NCBI RefSeq assembly: GCF_020404845.1
Contig: NZ_JAIOJZ010000003.1
Location: 204,436 to 268,435 of the forward strand
Source: Streptomyces hyderabadensis
Lineage (GTDB): Bacteria > Actinomycetota > Actinomycetes > Streptomycetales > Streptomycetaceae
Length of the DNA stretch: 64,000 nucleotides
Direction of reading: 5' to 3'
The translations under genes were made by a program, and so were the position numbers. Below, one piece after another: positions 51,981 through 60,307 of this stretch; the stretch's first letter is position 1, and each line of letters begins with the position of its first letter. The notes beneath the pieces are model-generated. The model did not search any database and was not told the DNA's origin. It was given only the letters and a program-made list of their open reading frames with translations.

Positions 51981-54059
51981 GTGCGCAAGCTCCTGCCGTT
52001 GATCGGAACGCCGTCCGTTTCGCATCCGGGCGGCCGGTCCGCGATGACCTGCCGTTTCCGGTGTGGTGACGCCTGCTTCCACGAGGTGCCGAACACCAGC
52101 GACAACGAGTACGTCGGCGACGTCATCGCCGGTGCGCTCAGCCGTCGTTCCATGATGCGTGCCGCCGCCGTCGTGACCGTCGCCGCGGCGGGAGCCGGAG
52201 CGGTGGGCGTGGCGGGGGCGCCCTCGGCCCAGGCAGCGCCCGCGGCCGGAAAGGGGCACGGGAAGCCGACCAAGGCGCAGGGAGCGCGGGGTCTGCGGTT
52301 CACGCCGGTCGCGCCCAACACCGCCGACGCCGTGACCGTTCCGGAGGGTTACCGGCAGGACGTCGTCATCCGTTGGGGTGAACCCATCCTGCGCGGGGCG
52401 CCCGCCTTCGACCCGGAGAAGCAGAGCGCCAAGGCACAGGCCGGGCAGTTCGGGTACAACAACGACTTCCTCGCGCTGCTGCCGCTGCGGGGCGAGCACG
52501 ACCGCCAGCTCCTCGTCGCGAACCACGAGTACACCGACGAGGTGCTCATGTTCCGCGGTTACGACCCGGAGAACCCGACCCGTGAGCAGGTCGAGATCGC
52601 CTGGGCCGCGCACGGGCTGTCCGTCGTCGCCGTGGAGGAGGAGAAGAGGAGCGGGCGGCTCACGGCCGTGCCGCGGCACCGGCTGAACCGGCGGGTCACC
52701 GCCACCACCGAGTTCCGGCTGACCGGCCCGGCCGCCGGGTCCGACCTGGTGAAGACCTCCGCCGACCGCACCGGCCGCAAGGTGCTCGGCACGCTCAACA
52801 ACTGCTCCGGCGGCACCACCCCGTGGGGCACCACGCTGCACGGCGAGGAGAACTTCAACCAGTACTTCGCCAACGCCTCCAGCGACACCGACAAGCGGTA
52901 CGGGATCGGGACCGGCGCCACCGAGCGCAAGTGGGAGCGGTTCGACAAGCGGTTCGACGTCGCCCAGGAGCCGAACGAGGTGCACCGGTTCGGGTACGTC
53001 GTGGAGCTGGACCCGTACGACCCCGACTCCACCCCGCGCAAGCACACGCTGCTCGGGCGGTTCAAGCACGAGGCCGCGACCGTGCGGCTGACGCACGACG
53101 GGCGGCCGGTCGTCTACACCGGCGACGACGAGCGGTTCGACTACTTCTACAAGTTCGTCGGCAGCAAGCGGATGCGGCACGGCAACTCCCGCTGGGCGCG
53201 CGAGTACAACCTCTCGCTGCTCGACGAGGGGACGCTGTACGTCGCCAAGCTCGACGGTGACTCTCCGGCCATCGAGATCGACGGGTCGGGGACGCTGCCG
53301 CGCGACGGCGAGTTCGACGGGGGCGGCCGGTGGATTCCGCTGGTCACGGCCACGGAACGCGGTGCCGTCTCGCACGTCGAGGGGATGAGCGCCGAGGAGG
53401 TGTGCGTCTTCACGCGGCTCGCCGGGGACAAGGTCGGCGCCACCAAGATGGACCGGCCCGAGGACATCGAGCCGTCGCCGACCACCGGCAAGGTGTACGT
53501 CGCCCTCACCAACAACTCCAACCGGGGCAAGAGCGGCTACGCCGGCCCGGACGAGGCCAACCCGCGCAACTCCAACAAGCACGGCCACGTCCTGGAGCTG
53601 ACCGAGCGCTGGAACCGGGCCGACGCCACCACCTTCGGCTGGTCGCTGTTCCTGGTCGCCGGTGACCCGGAGGACCCCGCGACGTACTTCGCGGGCTTCC
53701 CCAAGGACCGGGTCAGCCCGATCTCCTGCCCCGACAACGTCGCCTTCGACGACCACGGCAACCTGTGGATCTCCACCGACGGCAACGCGCTCGGCAGCCA
53801 CGACGGGCTCTTCGGCGTCGCGACCAAGGGCGACCGGCGCGGTGAGCTGAAGCAGTTCCTGACCGTGCCGACCGGCGCGGAGACCTGCGGTCCGCTCGTC
53901 CAGGACCGGCGGGTGCTGGTCGCCGTGCAGCACCCGGGCGAGGTCGACGGCGCCTCCGTGGAGCAGCCGGCCAGCACCTGGCCCGACGGGCCCGGCAAGA
54001 TCGTGCGCCCGGCGGTCGTGGCGGTGTGGCGCGCGGACGGCCGCGACATCGGCGTCTGA
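51981..54059 (+). CDS. phoX: PhoX-family alkaline phosphatase, Tat-exported
   Basis: 692 residues; GTG at 51981 after AAGGGGAGA. A twin-arginine signal (SRRSMM at 54-59, hydrophobic stretch, AQA-A cleavage near 85) directs folded export, fitting a Ca/Fe cofactor enzyme. Before it lies a Cys-containing segment (CRFRCGDACFHE) typical of these proteins. The beta-propeller core (DUF839) has conserved HGLSVV, NNCSGGTTPWGTTLHGEENFNQYF, EPNEVHRFGYVVELDP and DRPEDIEPSPTTGKVYVALTNNS. It hydrolyses phosphomonoesters outside the cell. A PHO box precedes it. Its 3' end is overlapped antisense by the next gene's frame. Confidence 0.93.
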   Translation: MRKLLPLIGTPSVSHPGGRSAMTCRFRCGDACFHEVPNTSDNEYVGDVIAGALSRRSMMRAAAVVTVAAAGAGAVGVAGAPSAQAAPAAGKGHGKPTKAQGARGLRFTPVAPNTADAVTVPEGYRQDVVIRWGEPILRGAPAFDPEKQSAKAQAGQFGYNNDFLALLPLRGEHDRQLLVANHEYTDEVLMFRGYDPENPTREQVEIAWAAHGLSVVAVEEEKRSGRLTAVPRHRLNRRVTATTEFRLTGPAAGSDLVKTSADRTGRKVLGTLNNCSGGTTPWGTTLHGEENFNQYFANASSDTDKRYGIGTGATERKWERFDKRFDVAQEPNEVHRFGYVVELDPYDPDSTPRKHTLLGRFKHEAATVRLTHDGRPVVYTGDDERFDYFYKFVGSKRMRHGNSRWAREYNLSLLDEGTLYVAKLDGDSPAIEIDGSGTLPRDGEFDGGGRWIPLVTATERGAVSHVEGMSAEEVCVFTRLAGDKVGATKMDRPEDIEPSPTTGKVYVALTNNSNRGKSGYAGPDEANPRNSNKHGHVLELTERWNRADATTFGWSLFLVAGDPEDPATYFAGFPKDRVSPISCPDNVAFDDHGNLWISTDGNALGSHDGLFGVATKGDRRGELKQFLTVPTGAETCGPLVQDRRVLVAVQHPGEVDGASVEQPASTWPDGPGKIVRPAVVAVWRADGRDIGV

Positions 54060-54466
54060 GCCGATCTGGGAGTCCCGGGGTCTACGACCTCGATGCGCCC
54101 CACGATGTGCCGGTTGAACTCCGCCAGCTCCTCCGCCGGGACCCACAGCTCCAGGATGGTCTCGCCGCCGGCCTGCCGTACCGGGTAGCGCGCCAGGAAG
54201 GCGGTGTCGACCTCGAAGCGGGTCACGTAGCCCGAGCCGGACGCGGGGACGTTCCAGTCGCGGGCGATGCGGACGGCGTAGTCCTCGTTGAGGACCGGGT
54301 AGAAGATCGGCTGCTCGGGCAGGCGTGCGGGCCAGGCGGTCCAGCCGGAGGCCTCGACGAGCGCCAGCTCCTCGGGGCCGGTGGGCCGCCAGAGGGTTGT
54401 GGTTCCGCGCCCGGTCCTGGCCCCGGTCGTGGCCCCGGTCCCGGTCTCTTTCTCGGTGCCGGTCAT
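53537..54466 (-). CDS. Small conserved protein running on antisense into phoX
   Basis: 309 codons from the ATG at 54466. Only the first about 135 residues look like a real protein (TTTLWRPTGPEELALVEASGWTAWPARLPEQPIFYPVLNEDYAVRIARDWNVPASGSGYVTRFEVD...LELWVPAEELAEFNRHIVGRIEVV), a family annotated in Streptomyces as ADP-ribosylation/crystallin J1-like. The remaining about 170 residues are antisense to phoX and have no independent support. Relatives usually stop shortly after the GRIEVV segment, so the stop seems to have been lost. TAACGT (54475-54480) 8 nt before the ATG suggests leaderless mRNA. Confidence 0.65.
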   Translation of the reverse strand: MTGTEKETGTGATTGARTGRGTTTLWRPTGPEELALVEASGWTAWPARLPEQPIFYPVLNEDYAVRIARDWNVPASGSGYVTRFEVDTAFLARYPVRQAGGETILELWVPAEELAEFNRHIVGRIEVVDPGTPRSAQTPMSRPSARHTATTAGRTILPGPSGQVLAGCSTEAPSTSPGCCTATSTRRSWTSGPQVSAPVGTVRNCFSSPRRSPLVATPKSPSWLPSALPSVEIHRLPWSSKATLSGQEIGLTRSLGKPAKYVAGSSGSPATRNSDQPKVVASARFQRSVSSRTWPCLLELRGLASSGPA

Positions 54467-54511
54467 GGTCGGGGACGTTAGCCGCAGGAGGGCGGGGTCC
54501 GCCAAAGGGTT

Positions 54512-55507
54512 TCAGAGCCGGGTGCGGGTCGGGCGGGGCCCGGTGGGGCCGCTGGGTTCGGTGGGGGCGCTGGGCTTGGCGGACTCGGTGGCTGCGCCGG
54601 GGTCGGTGGTGGGGTCCGCGGGGGACCGGCGGCGCCTCGGGCGCCCGTACCGGCCGGTGAGCCAGGAGGTCAGGGCAACGGTGAGGCCGAGGGCGACCAG
54701 GAGCCAGGACGCGGTGCGCAGGGTCGCGGTGAGGGCGTCGTAGACGGCGCCGACGGCGCCCGGGGCGGGGCCGTCCACCGGGCCGGGCAGTTCGGCGACG
54801 GTGAGGCGGCGGCCGACCACCACGGCGAGGGCGAGCAGGCCTCCGCCGAGGGCGGTGCCGAGCCCGGCCGCCGTGACGGCACGGCGGCGGCGGGCGGCGA
54901 CGGCGATGCCGGTGACCGCGAAGGCGACGGCCGCCAGCGGCAGCCAGAAGGCGGCGACGTCGAGCACGCGGTAGCCCTTCCTGAGCCGGTCCGCCTCGGC
55001 GGCCGGGAGCACGGTGACCGCGGTGTGCCGGACCGGGATGCGCCGGGCGAAGGGCACGTGGTCCTCGGCGAGCCGGTCCCGCACGCGTTCGGTGACGGGG
55101 GCCAGGTCGACGGTGACCGCGCGTCCGGCGGCGGCGTCGTCGCGCAGGGCGCGCAGCACGGCGGCGTGGACGGTGCGGTTGGCCGCGTCCCAGCCCTCGT
55201 GGAAGGCCTCGGTACGGGTGAACGACCGGGCCGCGTCCCGCACGAAGAGCCGCACGGTGCCGTTCACGGGGCCGGCCGTGGCCTCGTCCACGAGTCCCGC
55301 GAATCCGGCGCCCAGCCGGTCGGCGGCCGCGTCCCGCACGTCCGGGTCGTCGGCGAGCGGGGCCACGGCCGCGACGTACCGGCTGGTGTCGGCCGGTCCG
55401 TGCATCGCCCAGCCCGCCAGCGTGGCGCACGGTGCGAGCAGGCTGGCGAGGGCGATCAGGACGGCCGACAGGGCGCTCCGGGAGCGGGGGGACACCCTCC
55501 CAGGCAA
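54512..55507 (-). CDS. Membrane protein of unknown function
   Basis: 331 residues. N-terminal helix (SALSAVLIALASLLAPCATLAGWAM), a large extracytoplasmic domain (about 40-180) rich in Asp/Arg/Ala, then three helices (DVAAFWLPLAAVAFAVTGIAV, AGLGTALGGGLLALAVVV, TASWLLVALGLTVALTSWL) and a Pro/Thr/Ser-rich cytoplasmic tail. The TTG at 55507 has AGGAG 9 nt upstream; a GTG four codons in is an alternative. No recognised family. Confidence 0.7.
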   Translation of the reverse strand: MPGRVSPRSRSALSAVLIALASLLAPCATLAGWAMHGPADTSRYVAAVAPLADDPDVRDAAADRLGAGFAGLVDEATAGPVNGTVRLFVRDAARSFTRTEAFHEGWDAANRTVHAAVLRALRDDAAAGRAVTVDLAPVTERVRDRLAEDHVPFARRIPVRHTAVTVLPAAEADRLRKGYRVLDVAAFWLPLAAVAFAVTGIAVAARRRRAVTAAGLGTALGGGLLALAVVVGRRLTVAELPGPVDGPAPGAVGAVYDALTATLRTASWLLVALGLTVALTSWLTGRYGRPRRRRSPADPTTDPGAATESAKPSAPTEPSGPTGPRPTRTRL

Positions 55508-55567
55508 ACCCCCGGGCTCCTGCCGGGCGACCGGCGTGACTGCAGATGGCCCCCGGTCACGAGCCGG

Positions 55568-56089
55568 TCAGGTGGTCCGCGTACGCGAGGGGTTGCGGAC
55601 CCGGGCGGCCCGTGCCTCCTCGGCGTCCTGGTGGGTGGCGTAGCGGTAGTACAGCCCGGCCGTCACCGCCGCCGCGAGCAGCAGGGACACCAGGATGCAG
55701 GTGAACATGGCCACGCCGCTGCCCGAGTACAGGAACCCCAGCGCGCTGCCCGCGAACGCCCCCCACAGCACCGCGTGGCCCGCGTGCGGCAGCCGCTCGG
55801 CGACCGCGCGGACCACGTACCACAGGAGCGCGAAGGCGAGCACCGTCATGAAGCCGAACAGCAGGTTCCAGCCGGTGACGGGGCCGCCGTGGCGGCGGAT
55901 GGACGCGGCCCAGTAGCCGTAGACCAGGCCGATCGCCAGGGGCATCGCCCACTTCGCCAGCAGGTGGGTCCGCGCGCCGAAGACGTCGGGCGTCTTGTAT
56001 CCGGACGCGCCCGTGCCCGTGCCCGTGCCCGGCCCCGCGCCGGTGCGGGCGCCGGTGGACGTTCCGCGTGTGGGTGCCGCGTGTGCCAT
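55568..56089 (-). CDS. Membrane protein, four helices
   Basis: 173 residues from the ATG at 56089 (GAGGAG upstream). A Gly/Thr-rich N-terminal tail is followed by four helices (MPLAIGLVYGYWA, WNLLFGFMTVLAFALLWYVV, AVLWGAFAGSALGFLYS, MFTCILVSLLLAAAVTAGLYY) and a charged C-terminus. Not recognised beyond this. The gene is on the same strand as the preceding membrane protein, 60 bp upstream of it, and divergent from the phosphatase. Confidence 0.72.
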   Translation of the reverse strand: MAHAAPTRGTSTGARTGAGPGTGTGTGASGYKTPDVFGARTHLLAKWAMPLAIGLVYGYWAASIRRHGGPVTGWNLLFGFMTVLAFALLWYVVRAVAERLPHAGHAVLWGAFAGSALGFLYSGSGVAMFTCILVSLLLAAAVTAGLYYRYATHQDAEEARAARVRNPSRTRTT

Positions 56090-56202
56090 GGGAGCACTCC
56101 TCTCGCCTCGCCCCGTCTGCCCCCGTCTACCAGGGCACACCTGGCTCCGCCCGCTGGCAAGTCAGGATGCGGGCGGGGCGGGCGCGTGTTTCGCTGAGGC
56201 CC

Positions 56203-57429
56203 GTGAGGGGTCGTGTCCGCAGGCCGGTGCGCGCCCGGTGGCGGCCGCTCGGCCGGCTCGTGCACGCCGCCGGCCGGGGGGACGCCGTGTCCCGGCACGA
56301 ACTGCTCAGTGTGCGCGGGCGCACGGTGGCCTGGGTGTTCCCGCTGCTGCTGCTCATCGGCATCGCGGCGGGCGACATCACCACCGGCGCCTTCGAGATC
56401 ATCTCCTGGACCGTGCTGGTGCCGGGCGTCGCCGCCGCGATCTGCGGGGTGTGGGGGACGGCCGTCCTCGCCGTGCTCGCGGTCGTGGTCTACGTCTGTG
56501 CCGACACCGTCTGGCAGCACCGCGACGAGACCGGGCTGCCGGGTCTGGTCCTCGTCGTCCTCGGCGGTCTCATCGCCGTCGTGGCCGCCGGGTACCGGGT
56601 CGCCGGCGAGCGGCGCATGCTGCACATGCGGGACATCGCCGACACCACCCGCCGCACCGTGCTGCGCCCGCTCCCGGTGGGCTTCGGCGGCCTCGACCAC
56701 GCCGCCGTCTACCTCGCCGCGGACAGCGAGGCCCGCGTCGGCGGCGACTTCTACGACATCCAGCCCGGACCGCACGGCACCCGGGTCCTCGTCGGCGACG
56801 TGCAGGGCAAGGGGCTGGGCGCGGTGGAGACCGCCGCGGCGCTGCTCGGCACCTTCCGCGAGGCCGCCTACCACGAAGCGGACCTCGCCACGGTCGCCGA
56901 GCGCCTGGAGGTCCGCATGCTGCGCCACCGCGGGCACACCGCCGCCCTCGGCCGGGCCGACGGCGACCGGTTCGCCACCGCCGCGCTGATCGGGTTCTCC
57001 CCCGGTCTGCCGGACGCGGTGGACGCCGTCGTCTTCGGTCACGAGCCCCCGCTGGCGGTCGGCCCCCGCGGGGTGCGCGTGCTGCCGGTCGTGGGCGGGC
57101 TGCCGCTGGGCATGGCCGAACTGGCGCCCGCCGGACGGTCCGGGGCGACGCCGCCGGTGCACCGGCTGCACCTGGCCGCGGACGAGACGCTGCTGCTGTT
57201 CACCGACGGGGTGACCGAGGCCCGCGACCCCGGCGGGGTCTTCTACCGGCCCGCCGACGACATCGCCCGCGCGGTCGCCGCCGATCCGCGCAGCGCCGGG
57301 CCCGCGCGGCTGGTGGCCCTGGTACGGGACGGCACCCTGCGGCACTGCCGGGGGCGGCTGGCCGACGACACCACGGTCTTCGCGGTACGGCGGACACCGG
57401 GCGGTCCGCAGCCGCCCGCCGACGACTGA
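56203..57429 (+). CDS. Membrane-bound SpoIIE/PP2C-type Ser/Thr phosphatase
   Basis: 408 residues from the GTG at 56203 (TGAGG upstream; a GTG at 56287 is an alternative). Three or four N-terminal membrane helices (VAWVFPLLLLIGIAAGDITTG and after) precede a RsbU-like phosphatase core: LPVGFGGLDHAAVYLAADSEARVGGDFYDIQPG, LVGDVQGKGLGAVETAAALLGTFREAA, TLLLFTDGVTEARD and GRLADDTTVFAVRR, with metal-binding aspartates retained. Likely dephosphorylates an anti-anti-sigma factor in a stress partner switch. No STAS protein gene is adjacent. Confidence 0.88.
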   Translation: MRGRVRRPVRARWRPLGRLVHAAGRGDAVSRHELLSVRGRTVAWVFPLLLLIGIAAGDITTGAFEIISWTVLVPGVAAAICGVWGTAVLAVLAVVVYVCADTVWQHRDETGLPGLVLVVLGGLIAVVAAGYRVAGERRMLHMRDIADTTRRTVLRPLPVGFGGLDHAAVYLAADSEARVGGDFYDIQPGPHGTRVLVGDVQGKGLGAVETAAALLGTFREAAYHEADLATVAERLEVRMLRHRGHTAALGRADGDRFATAALIGFSPGLPDAVDAVVFGHEPPLAVGPRGVRVLPVVGGLPLGMAELAPAGRSGATPPVHRLHLAADETLLLFTDGVTEARDPGGVFYRPADDIARAVAADPRSAGPARLVALVRDGTLRHCRGRLADDTTVFAVRRTPGGPQPPADD

Positions 57430-57493
57430 GTGCCCCGCTTTGCAGCCGCAGCGGTTACCGTGCTGCCGTACGTGATCGACAGGGGGAGGGGAC

Positions 57494-58573
57494 ATGCCCG
57501 GAACCGTGCTGCTGCTCGCGGCGTCGCCCGTGGGCCGTGGGTGCCTGGTGGACGCCGCCTCCGTGCTCCCCGTGCTCGCGGCCGTGCCGCCCGCCGTGCT
57601 CTCCGGCACGGACACGGCGAACGTCGTCGAACTCGCCGACCCGCTGGAGCCGCAGGCGGTGCTCACCCGGCTGCGGGCCGCGGCGGCGGCCCCCGGACCG
57701 CTGACCGTCTACGTGGCCGGGCAGCTCCAGCTGGACCGGCGCCAGCGGCTGCCGCACCTGGCGCTGGCCCGCACGACGCCGTCGACCGTCCGCTACACCG
57801 CGCTGCCCTGGCACTGGATCCGCGAGGAGCTGCGGCTGCGGCCGAGCGGCGCGACGACCCTGCTGCTCGATCTGCACGCCGACCAGGAGACCTGGCAGTG
57901 GCTGCGGACCCGGCCGCTCGACTCCGGGCGCAACAACGCCGTTTACGGTCGCATCGCGCCGCCGCCCGCACGGCGGACGGTGGCCGTCCCGGCGTACATG
58001 CGGGGCGTCGCGACGATCCTGCGCAGCGGGCACCGGCCGCCGCCGGACGAACTGCACCAGCAGGCGCTGGCCCGGGCGGCGGCCGACGGCGCGGGCGGCG
58101 GTGCGGCGGGCGGGCAGGACCTGGTGCTGACGGCGCCGGGGCCGGTGGCGGGCGATCCGCACGCCGTCATCGCCGCGGCCGTGCGGTCCGGGCGGCACGG
58201 GGACGCCGACGCGCTCGCCGCCCGGCACGAGCGGGCCGCGGCCCACGCCCACGGGCCCGCCTCCGAGGACGCGCTGCACTGGACCGAGGTCCGGGCCGAC
58301 CTGGCGATGTTCGCGGGGGACCCGGTGCGCAGCTGCCGGACCTGGCTGACGGTGGCCGAGGCCCGGCTCGGCGCCGGGCAGGACCCGCAGGCGCCCGCCG
58401 TGGAGGCGGCCGTCGACCGGGCCCACCACCAGTGGGGGCGGATCGGCGACGCCGGACGGGCCCGCGAACTGGGCGCGGCCCTCGCCGCGCTGCGCGGCCG
58501 CGTACCGGGCCGCCGCGAGGGCGCCCTGGACCACGTCCAGCGCGAACTGAGCCGCCTCCAGACCCAGGCCTGA
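57494..58573 (+). CDS. Unrecognised two-part protein downstream of the phosphatase
   Basis: 359 residues; ATG preceded by GGGAGGGG. The N-terminal half (about 1-170, LLLAASPVGRGCLVDAASVLPVL...PLTVYVAGQLQLDRRQRLPHLALA...ATTLLLDLHADQETW) alternates beta and alpha elements, weakly reminiscent of a degenerate caspase-like or Rossmann-type fold. The C-terminal half (about 220-355) is helical and TPR-like. Probably soluble. It follows the phosphatase on the same strand by 64 bp and precedes the XRE-TPR regulator; a functional link is possible but unproven. Confidence 0.7.
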   Translation: MPGTVLLLAASPVGRGCLVDAASVLPVLAAVPPAVLSGTDTANVVELADPLEPQAVLTRLRAAAAAPGPLTVYVAGQLQLDRRQRLPHLALARTTPSTVRYTALPWHWIREELRLRPSGATTLLLDLHADQETWQWLRTRPLDSGRNNAVYGRIAPPPARRTVAVPAYMRGVATILRSGHRPPPDELHQQALARAAADGAGGGAAGGQDLVLTAPGPVAGDPHAVIAAAVRSGRHGDADALAARHERAAAHAHGPASEDALHWTEVRADLAMFAGDPVRSCRTWLTVAEARLGAGQDPQAPAVEAAVDRAHHQWGRIGDAGRARELGAALAALRGRVPGRREGALDHVQRELSRLQTQA

Positions 58574-58634
58574 GCACGCACGCTCCCGGGGGCGGCGGCC
58601 GGGCCCCTCCCGCATGAGCGCGGTCGAGCGTGTC

Positions 58635-58853
58635 CTAGCCGCCCGACGAGGCCAGGTCGTCCGCGGGCGGTGCGACGTCGTGGACCGGAGCCGGGACCGA
58701 GGGCCGGGCCGAGTCGGTGGGGCCCGCGTTCGCGGCCAGCAGCAGGCAGGCCACGGCGGCGAGGGCGGCGGCGACGGCTCTGGCGTAACGTTCGGCGATG
58801 CGGGGGCGTACGGGCACGGTGTCCTCTGCGGGATCAGCGGATGTGTCAAGCAC
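58635..58853 (-). CDS. Small single-helix peptide gene divergent from the XRE-TPR regulator
   Basis: 72 residues from the GTG at 58853: a charged N-terminus (PRIAERYAR), one helix (AVAAALAAVACLLLAANAG) resembling a signal or membrane anchor, then a Pro/Asp-rich external tail (PAPVHDVAPPADDLASSGG). Its start lies next to a perfect palindrome shared with the regulator promoter. It could be a small membrane protein or the precursor of a secreted peptide. Coding status is inferred from composition and layout. Confidence 0.5.
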   Translation of the reverse strand: MLDTSADPAEDTVPVRPRIAERYARAVAAALAAVACLLLAANAGPTDSARPSVPAPVHDVAPPADDLASSGG

Positions 58854-58855
58854 GG

Positions 58856-58869
58856 TTAAGCGCGCTTAA
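58856..58869. promoter_or_regulatory. Perfect palindrome in the XRE-TPR / small peptide promoter region
   Basis: TTAAGCGCGCTTAA, a perfect 14-bp palindrome, nested in larger arms GGTTAA (58854-58859) and TTAACC (58878-58883). It lies between divergent starts at 58853 and 58930 and is the natural operator for the XRE regulator. Confidence 0.65.
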
Positions 58870-58929
58870 TACGCGGTTTAACCTAGAGCCGTCCGAGCCG
58901 AACGGCAAGAGCCTCATGGGGAGTTGGCA

Positions 58930-60279
58930 GTGGGGGACCGTGACGACCGAAACGCCATCGGACGCCGGGTGCAGCGGCTGCGGGCCGAGCGCGGGATGAC
59001 CCAGCGCCAGCTCGCGGAACCGGCGTACACCCCCGCCTACATCTCCACCCTGGAGGCCGGCCGCGTCCGCCCCTCCGACGAGGCGCTGCGGCACCTCGCC
59101 GACCGGCTCGGCGTCGGCTACGAGGAGCTGGCCACCGGACGCCCCGCCCGCCTCGCCACCGACCTGCGGCTCAGGCTCACCGAGGCGCAGCGCACGCTCG
59201 CCGCCGAGGGCGCCGAGCAGGCGGCCGGCCAGTACGCGGAGCTGCTCGCCGAGGCCGAGGCGTACGAGCTGCCCGAGGAGCGGGCCGCCGCGCTGCTCGG
59301 GCTCGGGGAGTGCGCCGTGGAGACCGGCGAACTGGCCGCCGGACGGCAGTACTTCGAGCGGGCCGAGCAGTGCCTCACCGATGCCGGCGCCCCGCTGCCC
59401 GCCCGGGTCCCCGCGCTGCGCGGACGGGCGCTGGCCCACTACCTCGCCGGTGAACTGCGGTACGCCGTCTACCTGCTGGAGTCCACCCTCGACGAGCTGA
59501 ACCGCGGCGGACTGCACGACCCCGACGCGCTGCTGCTGCTCTACGCCAGCGCGATCGGCCCCTACATGGACATGGGCGCCCACGCGCGCGCCGCCCAGGC
59601 CGCCGAACTCGCCCTCTCCCTGGCGCCGAGCGCCGGGGACCCCGCCCTGGTGGCCCGCATGCACCGCTCCGTCGCCCGCACCCTGCTCGCCGAGGGCCGC
59701 CTCGCCGACGCCGACGCCTCGCTGGCCAAGGCGGCCGAGCTGTACCGCACCCTGCAACTGCGCACCGAGCTGGCCAACTGCCACTGGATGCGCGGCTACG
59801 TCTGCGCCCAGAACGGCGAACTCCCGCGTGCCGAGGCGGAGATGCGCGAGGCGCTGGGCATGCTCTCGGCCACCCGTGCCGCCCTCTACAGCAGCCAGGT
59901 CGCCGTCGAGCTGGCCGACGTGCTGCACCGGCGCGGCAAGTCCGAGGAGGCCGCCGAGCTGCTGCACGGGGTCCTCGACGACCTCTCCTCGGAGCGCGGC
60001 GCCGTGCACTCCGCGGGCGCGCACCGGCTGCTCGGCATCATCGCCGAGGACGCCCGGGACACCGAGGCCGCCGAGGAGCACTACGTCCGTGCGCTGAGCC
60101 TGCTGGAGCGGGCCGGCGCCGCCGGTGACCTGGCCGACCTGTGCCGGCTCCTCGGCGACCTGCTGCGCCGCACCGGCCGGGTGGAGGCGGCCCTGGACGC
60201 GTACCGCACCGGCCTCGGGCACCGCACCGCGCCCGGCACCACCACCCTGGGGCCGGCCCCCGCCCAGCCGCCGCTCTAG
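58930..60279 (+). CDS. XRE-family regulator with C-terminal TPR array
   Basis: 449 residues. The GTG at 58930 is 6 nt after GGGGAG; the TTG at 58924 is too close to it. Helix-turn-helix at about 8-65 (IGRRVQRLRAERGMTQRQLAEPAYTPAYISTLEAGRVRPSDEALRHLADRLG), then at least six TPR-like helical repeats to residue about 435. This is the architecture of RRNPP peptide-sensing regulators and of Streptomyces NsdA-like proteins, where TPRs bind a peptide or protein partner. A palindrome and a small peptide gene lie immediately upstream. Confidence 0.88.
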   Translation: MGDRDDRNAIGRRVQRLRAERGMTQRQLAEPAYTPAYISTLEAGRVRPSDEALRHLADRLGVGYEELATGRPARLATDLRLRLTEAQRTLAAEGAEQAAGQYAELLAEAEAYELPEERAAALLGLGECAVETGELAAGRQYFERAEQCLTDAGAPLPARVPALRGRALAHYLAGELRYAVYLLESTLDELNRGGLHDPDALLLLYASAIGPYMDMGAHARAAQAAELALSLAPSAGDPALVARMHRSVARTLLAEGRLADADASLAKAAELYRTLQLRTELANCHWMRGYVCAQNGELPRAEAEMREALGMLSATRAALYSSQVAVELADVLHRRGKSEEAAELLHGVLDDLSSERGAVHSAGAHRLLGIIAEDARDTEAAEEHYVRALSLLERAGAAGDLADLCRLLGDLLRRTGRVEAALDAYRTGLGHRTAPGTTTLGPAPAQPPL

Positions 60280-60307
60280 CCCGGCCGCCGCTCCAGCCAG
60301 GCGTCCC

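Noticed and set aside
51894..55430. 1178-codon open frame on the minus strand
   Set aside because: Antisense to phoX through much of its length and out of frame with the real minus-strand genes; no conserved motifs.
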